Positions 8,051-16,769 of a stretch of DNA of 64,000 nucleotides are shown in pieces. The stretch lies in NCBI GenBank assembly GCA_000023405.1, contig CP001643.1, positions 868,001-932,000 on the forward strand, given 5' to 3'. Positions within the stretch are counted from its first letter, which is position 1; the number at the start of each line of letters is the position of its first letter. The stretch is from Brachybacterium faecium DSM 4810 (lineage in GTDB: Bacteria > Actinomycetota > Actinomycetes > Actinomycetales > Dermabacteraceae). The notes beneath the pieces are model-generated. The model searched no databases. It had not been told where the DNA came from and saw nothing but the letters and a program-made list of their open reading frames with translations. The position numbers and the translations under genes were made by a program.

Positions 8051-9055
8051 TCAGAGCCCCCAGGCCTCGGCGAGCATCTCGATGCCCCGGATGCGGTGCT
8101 CGGGGTCGAAGTAGTTCGCGGTGAGGATCAGCTCGTCCGCCTCGGTGGCCTCGACGATCTCCTCGAGCTGCGCGACCACGCTGGTGGGGGAGCCGACGGC
8201 GCGGATCGAGAGGGTCTGCTCGACCTGCTGCATGAGGTGCTCGGGGTAGCGGCCGGCGAGATCCCGCGGCGGCTGCGTCTTCATCCGCTGGCCGGTCACG
8301 ATGCCGAGGAACTGCTGCATGTTCGTGGTGAACAGGTGCTCGGCCTCCGCGTCGGTGGGGGCGATGACCACGTTGACGCCCACCATCGTGTGGGGCTGCT
8401 CGATCTGCGCGGCCTCCCCGGCGCTGGTGAAGTTCTCCCGGTACACCTGCAGCGCCTGCAGGTACTGGAACGGCGCGAAGTGGGAGGCGACCGAGAACGG
8501 CATCCCCAGCTGGGCGGCCAGGCGGGCCCCGTTCGTGGTGGAGCCCAGGATCCACATCGGCACCTCGGTGCCCTCGGCGACCGCGGCCCGGATGGGCAGC
8601 TGCCCGCTGGGCTCGGCGTGGGACCAGTCGCGCATCTGCTCGACGGCGGCGATGAACGCGCCCGGCTCCGCGGAGGTGCGGGCCAGCAGCTGCGCCGTGT
8701 ACTGGTCGGTGCCGGGTGCGCGCCCCAGGCCCAGGTCGATCCGGTCGCCGTGGAACTGCACGAGGGTGCCGAACTGCTCGATGACGGCGAGGGGGGAGTG
8801 GTTGGGCAGCATGATCCCGCCCGAGCCCACGCGGATCCGCTCGGTGAGGGAGGCGGCCCGGTCGATCAGCAGGCTGGTCGCGTTCGAGGCGAGGGACTCG
8901 GTGTTGTGATGCTCGGCGTACCAGTAGCGGTGGTAGCCGGCGCGGTCCGCGGTCTGCGCCGCGCGCATCGACACCTCGATCCCTTCGCGGGCGTCCTGCC
9001 CCTCGCTGAGGGGGACGAGATCGAGGATCGACAGGGGGACGTGCGGGGTGCTCAT
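8051..9055 (-). CDS. LLM-class flavin-dependent oxidoreductase
   Basis: A 334-residue member of the luciferase-like monooxygenase superfamily (TIM barrel, uses FMNH2 or F420H2). Near residues 35-60 it reads YHRYWYAEHHNTESLASNAT. The GSGGIMLPNHSPLAV block and DLGLGRAPGTD follow, all typical of the MsnO8-like subgroup often listed as luciferase family oxidoreductase group 1. Start ATG fits the family N terminus (PLSILDLVPLSEGQ). It is divergently transcribed from a shorter paralogue starting at 9164, with about 108 bases between them that must hold both promoters. Substrate unknown. Confidence 0.9.
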   Translation of the reverse strand: MSTPHVPLSILDLVPLSEGQDAREGIEVSMRAAQTADRAGYHRYWYAEHHNTESLASNATSLLIDRAASLTERIRVGSGGIMLPNHSPLAVIEQFGTLVQFHGDRIDLGLGRAPGTDQYTAQLLARTSAEPGAFIAAVEQMRDWSHAEPSGQLPIRAAVAEGTEVPMWILGSTTNGARLAAQLGMPFSVASHFAPFQYLQALQVYRENFTSAGEAAQIEQPHTMVGVNVVIAPTDAEAEHLFTTNMQQFLGIVTGQRMKTQPPRDLAGRYPEHLMQQVEQTLSIRAVGSPTSVVAQLEEIVEATEADELILTANYFDPEHRIRGIEMLAEAWGL

Positions 9056-9163
9056 GGTGCGAGCCTAGCCACGCGCGACCGGCGCTGGGCCGCCCGCGGG
9101 AGAGGGGAAGGATCACCCCGCCGGGCCGCGCTTCCGGGGAAGGATCCAGGGGCGGCGGGCGTT

Positions 9164-10141
9164 GTGACGGCGATGAGGTACTCCCTGCTGGACCGCTCCC
9201 GCACCCGCGCCGGCCGCCCGGAGCAGGCGGCGCTGCGTGACAGCCTCGAGCGCGCCGTCGCGGCGGAACGGCTGGGCTATCACCGCTTCTGGGCGGCCGA
9301 GCACCACACCGTGCCGGGGATCGCGAGCGGTGCCCCGGCCGTGCTGCTCGCCGCGGCCGGCCAGCACACCTCCCGGATCCGCCTGGGCACCGGAGGGATC
9401 ATGCTCCCCAATCATCGGCCCCTGGTGGTCGCCGAGCAGATGCTCATGCTCGACTCCCTCACCCCGGGGCGGGTGGACCTGGGCCTCGGCCGCTCGCTCG
9501 GCTTCACCGCACCGGTGCGGGAGGCGCTGGGGCGCAGCGAGGCGAGCCCCGAGCAGTTCGCGCAGGAGGTCGCCGAGGTGCGCCACTATCTCGAGGGCAC
9601 GGCGGCGCTCACCGCGCGGCCGGTCGCCGAGAGCCCGCCGCCGATATTCCTGCTCGCCACCGGCTCCGGTCTCGACACCGCCGCGCGGCTCGGGCTCCCC
9701 GTGGTGCTCGGCGGTCCCGTGCTCGGCGCCGCGGAGCTGCCCGAACGCCTGGCCTCCTACCGTCGCGCCTTCCGCCCGCACCGCGGCAGCGCACCGAACG
9801 TGATCCTCTCGGCCGATGTGCTCGTCGCCGACACCGATGCCGAGGCGAGGGAGCTCGCCCTGCCCGAGGTGTGGGCGATGGCCCGTTCCCGCGAGACCGG
9901 CGAGTTCCCGCCGTTGGACTCCGTGGCCACGATCCGGGCCCGCGCGCTGAGCGGCCGCGAGCGCTCCCGGATCGAGCGCGGGCTCGCGACGACCTGGGCG
10001 GGCAGCGAGCGCACCGTCGCCGCCCGCATCGAGGAGGTCATGGAGCGCACCGCGGCCGACGAGCTGCTCGTCTCCGGCTCGACCTTCGATCGCGAGGCGC
10101 TCGCCGCATCGGATCGGCGCGTGGCGGCGCTGCTGGGGTGA
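9164..10141 (+). CDS. LLM-class flavin-dependent oxidoreductase, paralogue of the preceding gene
   Basis: About 325 residues, same superfamily as the gene at 8051-9055. The two share YHRFWAAEHHTVPGIASGAP versus the neighbour's AEHHNTESLASNAT, then GTGGIMLPNHRPLVV and DLGLGRSLG. The most likely start is the GTG at 9164 or the ATG three codons later at 9173; both leave the family start (MRYSLLDRSRTR) intact. The upstream part of the same frame is a shadow of the divergent gene. The pair probably arose by duplication and inversion. Substrate unknown. Confidence 0.86.
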   Translation: MTAMRYSLLDRSRTRAGRPEQAALRDSLERAVAAERLGYHRFWAAEHHTVPGIASGAPAVLLAAAGQHTSRIRLGTGGIMLPNHRPLVVAEQMLMLDSLTPGRVDLGLGRSLGFTAPVREALGRSEASPEQFAQEVAEVRHYLEGTAALTARPVAESPPPIFLLATGSGLDTAARLGLPVVLGGPVLGAAELPERLASYRRAFRPHRGSAPNVILSADVLVADTDAEARELALPEVWAMARSRETGEFPPLDSVATIRARALSGRERSRIERGLATTWAGSERTVAARIEEVMERTAADELLVSGSTFDREALAASDRRVAALLG

Positions 10142-10245
10142 GCCGCGCGGGACCGAGGCATCGACCTCGACACCCCTGAGCGACGAGGGGACCGCGAGTG
10201 CGGCTGGAGCGTTCCGCATCCTCGAACTGCGGTCGACACACACCG

Positions 10246-10641
10246 TCAGGTGACGTCGTAGTGACCGCGTCCCACTACGGCGTGGCGGACTCCGCCGATC
10301 GGGTTCTCCACGTCGCCGTGGGACCGGGGGATGAGGTGGAGGTGCGCGTGGGGGATCGTCTGGCCTGCAGCACGTCCGGCATTGAATCCGACGTTGTAGC
10401 CGTCCGGTGCAAGCTCCTCGTCGAGTGCGGCTCTCACCTGGTCCATGAGATCTAGAGCCGCCCTCCACTCTTCGCGCGCGGCCTCGAACCAGGTCTCCAC
10501 CGTTCGCCACGGGATGATCAGCGTGTGGCCGGGGGAGACCGGGTGGGCATCCCGGATCGCGAAGCAGAGGTCGTTCCCCGCGAGATGCTCCTCTCGGGGG
10601 ACGGCGAGGAAGGGTGAGGTCTCTGCGTCCATGATCGCCAT
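10246..10641 (-). CDS. HIT family hydrolase
   Basis: Histidine-triad nucleotide-binding protein of 131 residues. The triad is at His98, His100 and His102 (HAHLHLIPR), preceded by the usual GYNVGFNAGRAAGQT stretch and, near the N terminus, PVSPGHTLIIPWR. Members hydrolyse nucleoside phosphoramidates or dinucleotides; the specific substrate is not visible. An alternative ATG lies three codons in. Divergent from the small P-loop kinase at 10743, about 100 bases apart. Confidence 0.9.
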   Translation of the reverse strand: MAIMDAETSPFLAVPREEHLAGNDLCFAIRDAHPVSPGHTLIIPWRTVETWFEAAREEWRAALDLMDQVRAALDEELAPDGYNVGFNAGRAAGQTIPHAHLHLIPRSHGDVENPIGGVRHAVVGRGHYDVT

Positions 10642-10742
10642 TTCACCACACCGCCCCCTGGTACCGGCAGTGCCGTGCAGCCCTGCCCGTGGTCTCGACG
10701 CGCGCTACCGCATCATGCGCCAGACCGAGGGAGGATAGGACC

Positions 10743-11255
10743 ATGCCATGCTCCGAGCTGCTGCTCATCGGTGGACGGTCGGGTGCCGGGAAATCGACCG
10801 CCGCGTTCGCACTCCACGACCTGCTCGTGCGCCGCGACGTCCGCCATGCGGTGATCGAGGGGGACGCCCTCGACCTCGCGCACCCCTCCCCGTCCGAGCA
10901 CGGGCTCGCCGCTCGCAATCTTCGGGTGATCTGGGCGAACTACCGATCCCTCGGATACCGCCGACTGATCTACACCAACACGGTCTCCGTGCTCGAGACC
11001 GAGGCGCTGGTCGAGGCGGTGGGAGATGCTCCGAAGGTCACCGCTGTGCTGCTGAACGCCAGCGACCCGACGGCGGAGGAACGGTTGTCACAGCGGGAGC
11101 GCGATGAGTCGCTCGCCGTGCACCTGGAGCGGAGCCGCCGTACCGCCGCACTTCTGGAGCGGCGCGCCCCGAGTTCGGTCCACCGGATCACGACCGACGG
11201 CCTCGAGCCCTCCGACGTTGCGCGGCGCATCGCAGCGCTCCTGGACTGGGGCTGA
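10743..11255 (+). CDS. Small P-loop kinase-like ATPase
   Basis: Predicted cytoplasmic NTP-binding protein, 170 residues. The P-loop GRSGAGKST is at 11-19 and a Walker B-like VIEGDALDLAH near residue 40, as in adenylylsulfate kinase / gluconate kinase-like small-molecule kinases of the AAA_33 type. The C-terminal half contains SQRERDESLAVHLERS, which resembles a lid with basic residues. I choose the ATG at 10743 because GGGAGGATAGG lies just upstream and the protein begins directly with the P-loop strand. Substrate not identifiable. Confidence 0.78.
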   Translation: MPCSELLLIGGRSGAGKSTAAFALHDLLVRRDVRHAVIEGDALDLAHPSPSEHGLAARNLRVIWANYRSLGYRRLIYTNTVSVLETEALVEAVGDAPKVTAVLLNASDPTAEERLSQRERDESLAVHLERSRRTAALLERRAPSSVHRITTDGLEPSDVARRIAALLDWG

Positions 11256-11291
11256 CCACGACCTGACCGGGCACGCGACGAGAGCGGCGGT

Positions 11292-11425
11292 TCACAGCCG
11301 TTTCCGGAAGCACACGCTGATCCCGTCGGACGGATCGTACGGGGCGAACACCCCGATGCGCTCCCAGCCCTCGCGCTCGTAGGGCGCGATCACCTCGGGC
11401 CGGCGCGGGTGCTGCTGGGCTGAGC
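11292..11425 (-). pseudogene. Possible short gene remnant
   Basis: The minus-strand frame ending at 11292 reads as an ordinary protein C terminus of about 35-45 residues (VIAPYEREGWERIGVFAPY, ending CFRKRL). It has no credible upstream extension, because that frame then runs through the membrane protease gene. The ending resembles the tail of GNAT acetyltransferases, but it is too short to classify. It could be a degraded gene or chance coding-like sequence. Confidence 0.25.
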
Positions 11426-11431
11426 TGACAC

Positions 11432-12253
11432 TCAGCCGAGCGGGAGCCCGAAGCTGAGCAGGATGTTCCCGGCCACCAGCACCGCCAGCACCACCAGACC
11501 GCCGACGGGCACGGCGCGCAGCCGCAGCGGCTGGTGCGGCACCTCGGCGACGTGACGGGAGAAGATGTGCGCCATCGGCGCGAACACCAAGATCGCCGTG
11601 CCGGCGGCGAGGATCGCGATCTGGTCGGAGGCCGGCAGCTCGGCCGGGCTGATCGCGAGGTACACCACGCTCAGCAGCACCGAGGCGATCATGCCGTACA
11701 GCCAGGGGAACAGCGTCATCGCATTGCGTGAGCGGGGGTCCTCGCCCGCGTGGCGCGCCATATGCGGGGCGAAGGCCCGGGCGTTGAGGAACATGCCGCC
11801 GATGCCGACGGCGAGGATCACGAACTGCAGCGCCAACGGCAGGCCCAGCAGCTGGGCGGCCGCCCCCGTGTCCCCGGCGCCGAACGGGGTCAGGCAGAGG
11901 TAGGCGACGCCTTCCTGGACGGAGGCGAAGGCGAACCACAGCCACACCAGGTGCACCAGGTCGCCGCGGGCGCGCAACGGGGTCCACAGCTGCATCAGCA
12001 CCCCCATGACCAGGCTGAAGGCGGGGCCGGCGAGCAGCATCAGCACCTGATCGGTCTGTGACGGCGACCCCTCGTGGACCACCCCGAAGGGGTACAGGAC
12101 CGAGGGATGCCCGAGGGCGAGAGCGGTGACCAGGTGCGCCGACTCGTGCAGGAAGATCATGACGGCACTGGCGATCAGGGCCGCGACGAGGTTGTTCAGC
12201 AGCAGCGGACGAGCGGGCACGCGGGAATGCGAGGGTGTGCTCTGGGTCACCAT
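11432..12253 (-). CDS. Multi-pass membrane protein with HExxH metalloprotease-like motif
   Basis: A 273-residue membrane protein with roughly seven hydrophobic segments. Near the end of the first segment it carries HESAH at 36-40, the zinc-binding pattern of M50-type intramembrane peptidases and related families. After this come SLVMGVLMQLW and an aromatic, GAGDTG-containing segment, but I do not see a convincing NPDG-type second motif, so protease activity is uncertain. The ATG at 12253 is preferred over a long upstream extension, which is a shadow of the neighbouring transporter gene. It follows the cation transporter with a 41-base gap on the same strand. Confidence 0.7.
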   Translation of the reverse strand: MVTQSTPSHSRVPARPLLLNNLVAALIASAVMIFLHESAHLVTALALGHPSVLYPFGVVHEGSPSQTDQVLMLLAGPAFSLVMGVLMQLWTPLRARGDLVHLVWLWFAFASVQEGVAYLCLTPFGAGDTGAAAQLLGLPLALQFVILAVGIGGMFLNARAFAPHMARHAGEDPRSRNAMTLFPWLYGMIASVLLSVVYLAISPAELPASDQIAILAAGTAILVFAPMAHIFSRHVAEVPHQPLRLRAVPVGGLVVLAVLVAGNILLSFGLPLG

Positions 12254-12294
12254 GTTTCCATCCTGCCACCGCTGCCCACGGTGCGCACGGGGAC

Positions 12295-13287
12295 TCAGGC
12301 GAGCGGATTCCCCGGCGGACGCGTCGGGTCGTGGTCGTCGCCATGGATCGGCACGTGCTGCTCGGGGATGTCCTCGTAGGAGGCCGGGTCGGAGATCGGC
12401 TCGAGGTGGGTGAGGACGGTGAGGTCCGGCAGGCATTCGCGCAGCTCGTCCTCGAGGCCCTCGATGTAGTCGTGGCCGCGCTTGACCGTCCAGTCGTCGG
12501 GCACCAGCACGTGCACGTTCATGTACTTCTGCTGCCCGGCCTCACGGGTCTGCAGGCCGTGGAAGGTGACCGTGCCGTCGGTGCGCCGGCGCAGCACCTC
12601 GGTGATGATGTCGTGGTCCTCGTCCGGCAGCGCCTTGTCCAGCAGGCCCGAGACGGATTCCCCGAGCAGGCCGATGCCGGTGACGATGATGTTCACGCCG
12701 ACGGCGAAGGCCACAAGCGCATCCAGCCGCTCCCAGCCGGTCAGCGCCACCAGGGCCACCCCCAGCAGCACGCCGGCGCTCGTGACGACGTCGGTCATGA
12801 GGTGCTTGCCGTCGGCCCGCAGGGTGATCGAGTTGTGCTCCTTCCCGGCGCGCAGGAGCACCACGGCGACCCCGCCGTTGATCAGCGAGGCGAGCACCAC
12901 GATCACCAGGCCCATGCCGAGGTTCTCGAGCGGGCGCGGGTTGAGGAAGCGCTCGACCGCGGTGACCAGGATGACCGCGGCGGCCACGAAGATCATCAGC
13001 CCTTCGACCGCGGCGGAGAAGTACTCCGCCTTCGCGCGGCCGTAGAGGAAGCGCTCGGTGGCCGGCCGTGCGGCGACGGTGAGCGCGATGAGGGCCACGA
13101 CCGCGGCGACCAGGTTCACGGTCGACTCCGCGGCGTCGGAGAGCAGGCCGACGGAATCTGTCATCACCCACGCGCCCGTCTTCAGCGTGATCGTGAGGAT
13201 CGCGGCGACGATCGACAGCCACGCGAACTTGCGCAGATCGACCCGCTCCTGCGCGGGAGGGGGAGAGGTGTCGGGGGCGGCGATCAT
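12295..13287 (-). CDS. Cation diffusion facilitator family transporter
   Basis: Metal:proton antiporter in the cytoplasmic membrane, 330 residues, six membrane segments followed by a cytoplasmic regulatory domain. It has SVGLLSDAAESTVNL in helix 2 and ADGKHLMTDVVTSAG in helix 5, the two metal-site helices of the CDF family. The C-terminal domain has the expected ferredoxin-like pattern and ends in a His/Asp-rich tail (HVPIHGDDHDPTRPP), which may bind metal. Substrate is probably Zn, Fe or Mn. The start overlaps the ArsR regulator stop by four bases, so the pair forms a metal-homeostasis operon. Confidence 0.93.
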   Translation of the reverse strand: MIAAPDTSPPPAQERVDLRKFAWLSIVAAILTITLKTGAWVMTDSVGLLSDAAESTVNLVAAVVALIALTVAARPATERFLYGRAKAEYFSAAVEGLMIFVAAAVILVTAVERFLNPRPLENLGMGLVIVVLASLINGGVAVVLLRAGKEHNSITLRADGKHLMTDVVTSAGVLLGVALVALTGWERLDALVAFAVGVNIIVTGIGLLGESVSGLLDKALPDEDHDIITEVLRRRTDGTVTFHGLQTREAGQQKYMNVHVLVPDDWTVKRGHDYIEGLEDELRECLPDLTVLTHLEPISDPASYEDIPEQHVPIHGDDHDPTRPPGNPLA

Positions 13288-13646
13288 GCGTGAGGGTCCT
13301 TGGCAGGGGGATCGGGGGCGAGCGAGCCGTCGGGCGCGATGTGCTCGAAGATCTGCTCGACGAGGGAGAGCACGTGCGGATCCTCGACCGTGTAGTAGCT
13401 GTGGCGGCCGGCGCGGCGCGCCGAGACGATGCCGGCCAGGCGCAGCTTGCTGAGGTGCTGGCTCGTGGTGGGCAGGCTCAGCCCCACCTTCTCGGCGAGG
13501 GTGCCGACGTCGAAGCGGCCGCCGCTCATGAGGGTCACGAGGTGCAGCCGGGCGGGGCTCGCGAGCATCGCGAAGGTGTTCGCCGCGGCCGCGAGCTGCG
13601 GCGGGGTCGGTGCCGCCGGGCCGTCGGGGCTCGCCGGGGTGCTCAT
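13284..13646 (-). CDS. ArsR/SmtB-family transcriptional regulator
   Basis: Winged-helix repressor of 120 residues, upstream of and overlapping the cation transporter (ATGA). The HTH reads GTLAEKVGLSLPTTSQHLSKLRLAG in positions about 55-80 (described here by position), followed by the wing SARRAGRHSYYTV. There is no ELCVCDL-type cysteine site in the DNA-binding helix. His and Asp residues near the C terminus (EDPHVLSLVEQIFEHIAPD) could form the alpha-5 metal site of the SmtB/CzrA group. Likely releases the promoter when metal is in excess. I start at the ATG at 13646 (MSTPASPDG). Confidence 0.9.
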   Translation of the reverse strand: MSTPASPDGPAAPTPPQLAAAANTFAMLASPARLHLVTLMSGGRFDVGTLAEKVGLSLPTTSQHLSKLRLAGIVSARRAGRHSYYTVEDPHVLSLVEQIFEHIAPDGSLAPDPPAKDPHA

Positions 13647-13720
13647 GGCCTCCAGTCTGCCGAGGATTCCACGGTTGCGCAATGAGCGAAGTGTCGCATC
13701 GTCGTCGGCCCTCGGACGAC

Positions 13721-13754
13721 GAGAGGGGCGGTGCCGCGTGGCACCGCCCCTCTC
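13721..13754 (-). terminator. Strong hairpin after the DEAD-box helicase gene
   Basis: A 15-base perfect stem (GAGAGGGGCGGTGCC with its complement) closes a four-base loop. It starts 16 bases past the helicase stop codon and lies before the ArsR start at 13646. There is no T-run on either side, as is common for actinobacterial terminators. Confidence 0.7.
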
Positions 13755-13769
13755 ACACTCCGGGATCCG

Positions 13770-15266
13770 TCAGCGGCGTCCGGAGGAGAAGGAGGCCAGG
13801 CCGCCCGCGCTGTTCCCGCCGCGGGACCCCTCGGAGCTCGTGGAGTAGCGCGCCGGGGTGCTCTCGCGACGGGGGCCGCCGCTGCGACCGGAACGGCCCT
13901 GGCCGCCCTGACCGCCGCGCCCCTGACCGCCCTGGCCGCCGCGGCCCTGGCCGCCGCGACCGCGACCCTCGCCGGATCCGCCGCGACCGCGGCCGCCCTG
14001 ACCGCCCTGGCCGCCGGAGCGTCCCCGCCCGCGGCGCTCGCCGTTCAGGCGGGCCTGGTCCAGCGGGGCCTCGGGCTGGCGCGGCTCATGGGTCTGGACG
14101 CGCTCACCGGGGGCGAGCGTGTGCAGCACCGGGCTGCTCGAGGTGACCGAGGCGTGGTGCGTGGGCCGGATCCCGGCCTTGCGCATCAGATCGCTGACGT
14201 CCCGCTTCTGATCCGGGGTCTGCACCGTGATGACGGTGCCCGACTCGCCGGCGCGGGCGGTGCGGCCCGAACGGTGCAGGTAGGCCTTGTGCTCGACGGG
14301 CGGGTCCGCGTGGACCACGATCGCCACCTCGTCGACATGGATGCCGCGCGCGGCGATATCGGTGCAGACCATCGTCGTGGCGGTGCCGGAGCCGAAGGCC
14401 TCGAGGTTCCGGGTGCGCGCGTTCTGCGAGAGGTTGCCGTGCAGGTCCACGGCATCCACCCCGCGGGCGGCGAGCTTGCGGGCGAGGTTCTTCGCGCCGT
14501 ACTTGGTGCGGGTGAACATGATGGTGCGCCCCGGCGCGGCGGCCAGGTCGCGCAGCACGTCGAAGCGGGCGGCGGCGTCGACCTCGAGCACGTGGTGCTC
14601 CATGGTCCCCACCGGGCTCGTCGCGGGATCCGCCGAATGGGTGACCGGCTCGTGGAGGAACTGCTTGACCAGCTTGTTCACGCCCGAGTCGAGGGTCGCG
14701 GAGAAGAGCATCCGCTGGCCGCGCGAGGGGGTGGCCTCGAGGATGCGGCGCACCATCGGCAGGAAGCCCATGTCGGCCATGTGATCGGCCTCGTCGATGA
14801 CGGTGATCTCGATCGCGCTGAGATCGGCATGGCCCTGGCCCATCAGGTCCAGCAGGCGGCCGGGGCAGGCGATGAGCACGTCGATCCCGCGTGCCAGAGC
14901 ATTGACCTGCGGGTTCTGGCCGACCCCGCCGAACACGACGGCGCTGCGCAGGCCGGCGGCCGCCTCGAGGGGCTTGAGCGACTCGGCCAGCTGGGAGGCG
15001 AGCTCGCGGGTGGGGGCCAGCACCAGGGAGCGGGGCCGGCGCGCGGCGCGCTTGCGCGGCTGCTCGAGCAGGCGGGCCACCAGCGGCAGGAGGAAGGCGT
15101 AGGTCTTGCCCGAGCCGGTGCGGCCCCGGCCCAGCACATCCCGGCCGGACAGCGAGTCCGGCAGCGTGGCGGCCTGGATCGGGGTGGGCTCGGTGATGCC
15201 CAGCGGCGCGAGGGCGCCGGTCAGGACGGACGGCACGCCGAGGCGTGCGAAGTCAGGGGTGGTCAC
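13770..15266 (-). CDS. DEAD-box RNA helicase with RGG-rich tail
   Basis: ATP-dependent RNA helicase, 498 residues. Q-motif region EPTPIQ, motif I GRTGSGKT near 46-53, motif Ia PTRELASQ, motif II DEAD near 157-160, motif III SAT, motif V TDIAARGI, and motif VI HRSGRTARAG are all present. The C-terminal ~110 residues are low-complexity Arg-Gly-Gln-Ser repeats (RGG type), likely an RNA-binding tail; the DNA there (about 13840-14045) is correspondingly repetitive. The start is the GTG at 15266, with no clear Shine-Dalgarno match. The region upstream is unusually rich in hairpins. Probable roles are ribosome assembly or mRNA decay, often cold-induced. Confidence 0.94.
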   Translation of the reverse strand: MTTPDFARLGVPSVLTGALAPLGITEPTPIQAATLPDSLSGRDVLGRGRTGSGKTYAFLLPLVARLLEQPRKRAARRPRSLVLAPTRELASQLAESLKPLEAAAGLRSAVVFGGVGQNPQVNALARGIDVLIACPGRLLDLMGQGHADLSAIEITVIDEADHMADMGFLPMVRRILEATPSRGQRMLFSATLDSGVNKLVKQFLHEPVTHSADPATSPVGTMEHHVLEVDAAARFDVLRDLAAAPGRTIMFTRTKYGAKNLARKLAARGVDAVDLHGNLSQNARTRNLEAFGSGTATTMVCTDIAARGIHVDEVAIVVHADPPVEHKAYLHRSGRTARAGESGTVITVQTPDQKRDVSDLMRKAGIRPTHHASVTSSSPVLHTLAPGERVQTHEPRQPEAPLDQARLNGERRGRGRSGGQGGQGGRGRGGSGEGRGRGGQGRGGQGGQGRGGQGGQGRSGRSGGPRRESTPARYSTSSEGSRGGNSAGGLASFSSGRR

Positions 15267-15653
15267 GTGAGGTGATCCGTTCTGTGCGATGCATTCCCAC
15301 CCGGGGCGCGGCCATGCAGCGCTGCACGGGGCAGCGATCCTCGGCCGACGCTGTCACCGGGGGCGGGCCGGCCGATCTGCGGGCCCGACGCGGAGGCGTC
15401 GGACGGATCGGGGCTGCCCTTCCGGGACCTGTGCCGCGGCGGGAGGACGGCACCATCGCTCACAGTACGCGCCCACCTGCGGCTCGGCGATGCACCGCGA
15501 CCGCGGTGTGAGATACCACCGGCTCGCCCCTCGGCGGGTGCGGGACGGGCGTCGCGAGTTCCCACGTGGGAGATCCGGTGCCCACTGGGTATCCTCGAAC
15601 CCCTCGGCCCCCGAGCCCTTCGCGGGCCGTCTCCCACCGGACGGAGGAACCCG
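15267..15653. other. Intergenic region between helicase and LacI genes, rich in inverted repeats
   Basis: No protein-coding gene is supported here. It holds the promoters of two divergent genes. Visible inverted repeats are TGCAGCGCTGCA at 15315-15326 (perfect palindrome), a 7-base stem with GGAG loop at 15385-15402, CACCGCG/CGCGGTG at 15493-15508 and CCCACGTGGG at 15561-15570. If helicase transcription starts near the TACTGT-like element around 15465, its leader would be about 200 bases long and structured. Confidence 0.5.
15561..15570. promoter_or_regulatory. Palindrome CCCACGTGGG upstream of the LacI-family gene
   Basis: Perfect 10-base palindrome about 85 bases before the regulator start, followed by a similar CCCACTGGG at 15581-15589. 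Symmetric sites with a central CG are typical LacI-family operators, so self-regulation is plausible. I did not find the same sequence in front of the adjacent glycosidase gene. Confidence 0.35.
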
Positions 15654-16673
15654 ATGGCGCGCCGCGTGAGCATCAAGGACGTCGCCCAGCACGCCGGGGT
15701 GTCCTGGAAGACCGTCTCCAACGTGGTCAACGAGCGGCCCGTGGTGAGGGCGGAGACCCGGGCGCGGGTCGAGCAGGCGATCGCCGAGCTCGGCTATGTG
15801 CCCAACCGTGCCGGCCGCGAGCTGCGCGGCGGGTTCACCGGCGCCCTCTCCCTGGTGGTCCCCGAGCTGCAGAACCCCTACTTCGCCCGCCTCGCGGAGC
15901 GGATGCAGGTGGCCGCGCGCGGGCGCGGCTGCACGGTGAGCGTCGAGGTCTCGCTCGGGGACCGGGAGGCCGAGCGCGCCCATGTGCAGGGGCGCGCCTC
16001 GCGCCCGGTCGATGCGGTGATCATCTCCCCGGCGGCGCTCACCGCGGCGGATCTCGCGCCCGGCGCCGGGCCGCGCGTGGTGCTGCTGGGCGAGCTGCTG
16101 CCGGCCGTGCCCGGGGTCTCGCACGTGGCCATCGACAACGTCGCCTCCGCGGCCGATGTGGTGCGCCACCTCGTCGAGCAGGGGCGACGCGACCTGCTGT
16201 TCCTCGGCGGCGACAGCGCGTCCCGCTCCACCGCGGCCGATCGCCTCGCCGGCGTGCGCGCCGCCCTGCGCTTCGCCGGCATCGCCCTGGAGCCGCGCCG
16301 CATCCGCGCGGCCGCGCGCTGGGACCGGGAGGCGGGGCGCGCCGAGATGGAGGCGGTGCTCCGCTCCGGCCTCGAGGTCGACGCCGTGATCGCCGGGAAC
16401 GACCTGCTGGCCCTCGGCGCGATGGCGGCGCTGAGCGCGCAGGGCCTCGACGTGCCGGGCCGCGTGGCGGTGACGGGCTGGGACGACATCCCCGAGGCGG
16501 CCTGGTCCCGGCCCTCCCTGACCACCGTCGCGCCGGACCTCGAGCAGCTGGTCGGCGCGGCCCTGGACGCCGCTCTCGCCGCGCCCGGCGAGGACGCCGC
16601 CGCCGGGATCGAGACGGTGGTCGGCCATCAGCTCCTGGTGCGCGGCTCCTCTGCCGCGCCCGAGGACGGCTGA
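15654..16673 (+). CDS. LacI-family transcriptional regulator
   Basis: DNA-binding regulator of 339 residues. The N-terminal helix-turn-helix reads SIKDVAQHAGVSWKTVSNVV, then ERPVVRAETRARV and GYVPNRAGRELR (hinge helix). The rest is a periplasmic-binding-protein-like sugar domain with the usual ends (AVTGWDDIPEAAWSRPSLTTV). A GGAGGA ribosome binding site precedes the ATG. It lies 96 bases upstream of a GH2 glycosidase on the same strand and most likely controls it. Inducer probably a sugar or glycoside; identity not visible. Confidence 0.93.
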   Translation: MARRVSIKDVAQHAGVSWKTVSNVVNERPVVRAETRARVEQAIAELGYVPNRAGRELRGGFTGALSLVVPELQNPYFARLAERMQVAARGRGCTVSVEVSLGDREAERAHVQGRASRPVDAVIISPAALTAADLAPGAGPRVVLLGELLPAVPGVSHVAIDNVASAADVVRHLVEQGRRDLLFLGGDSASRSTAADRLAGVRAALRFAGIALEPRRIRAAARWDREAGRAEMEAVLRSGLEVDAVIAGNDLLALGAMAALSAQGLDVPGRVAVTGWDDIPEAAWSRPSLTTVAPDLEQLVGAALDAALAAPGEDAAAGIETVVGHQLLVRGSSAAPEDG

Positions 16674-16769
16674 GCCCCCGGCCCCAGAATTCTCACGTTG
16701 CACTCTCGGCGGGGATGCGATGGAATGATCCCGACCGATCAGCGCCGATCCCGATCCCAGGAGCGCACC

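Noticed and set aside
13840..14045. CRISPR-like or tandem repeat array
   Set aside because: These are degenerate repeats that encode the RGG tail of the helicase.
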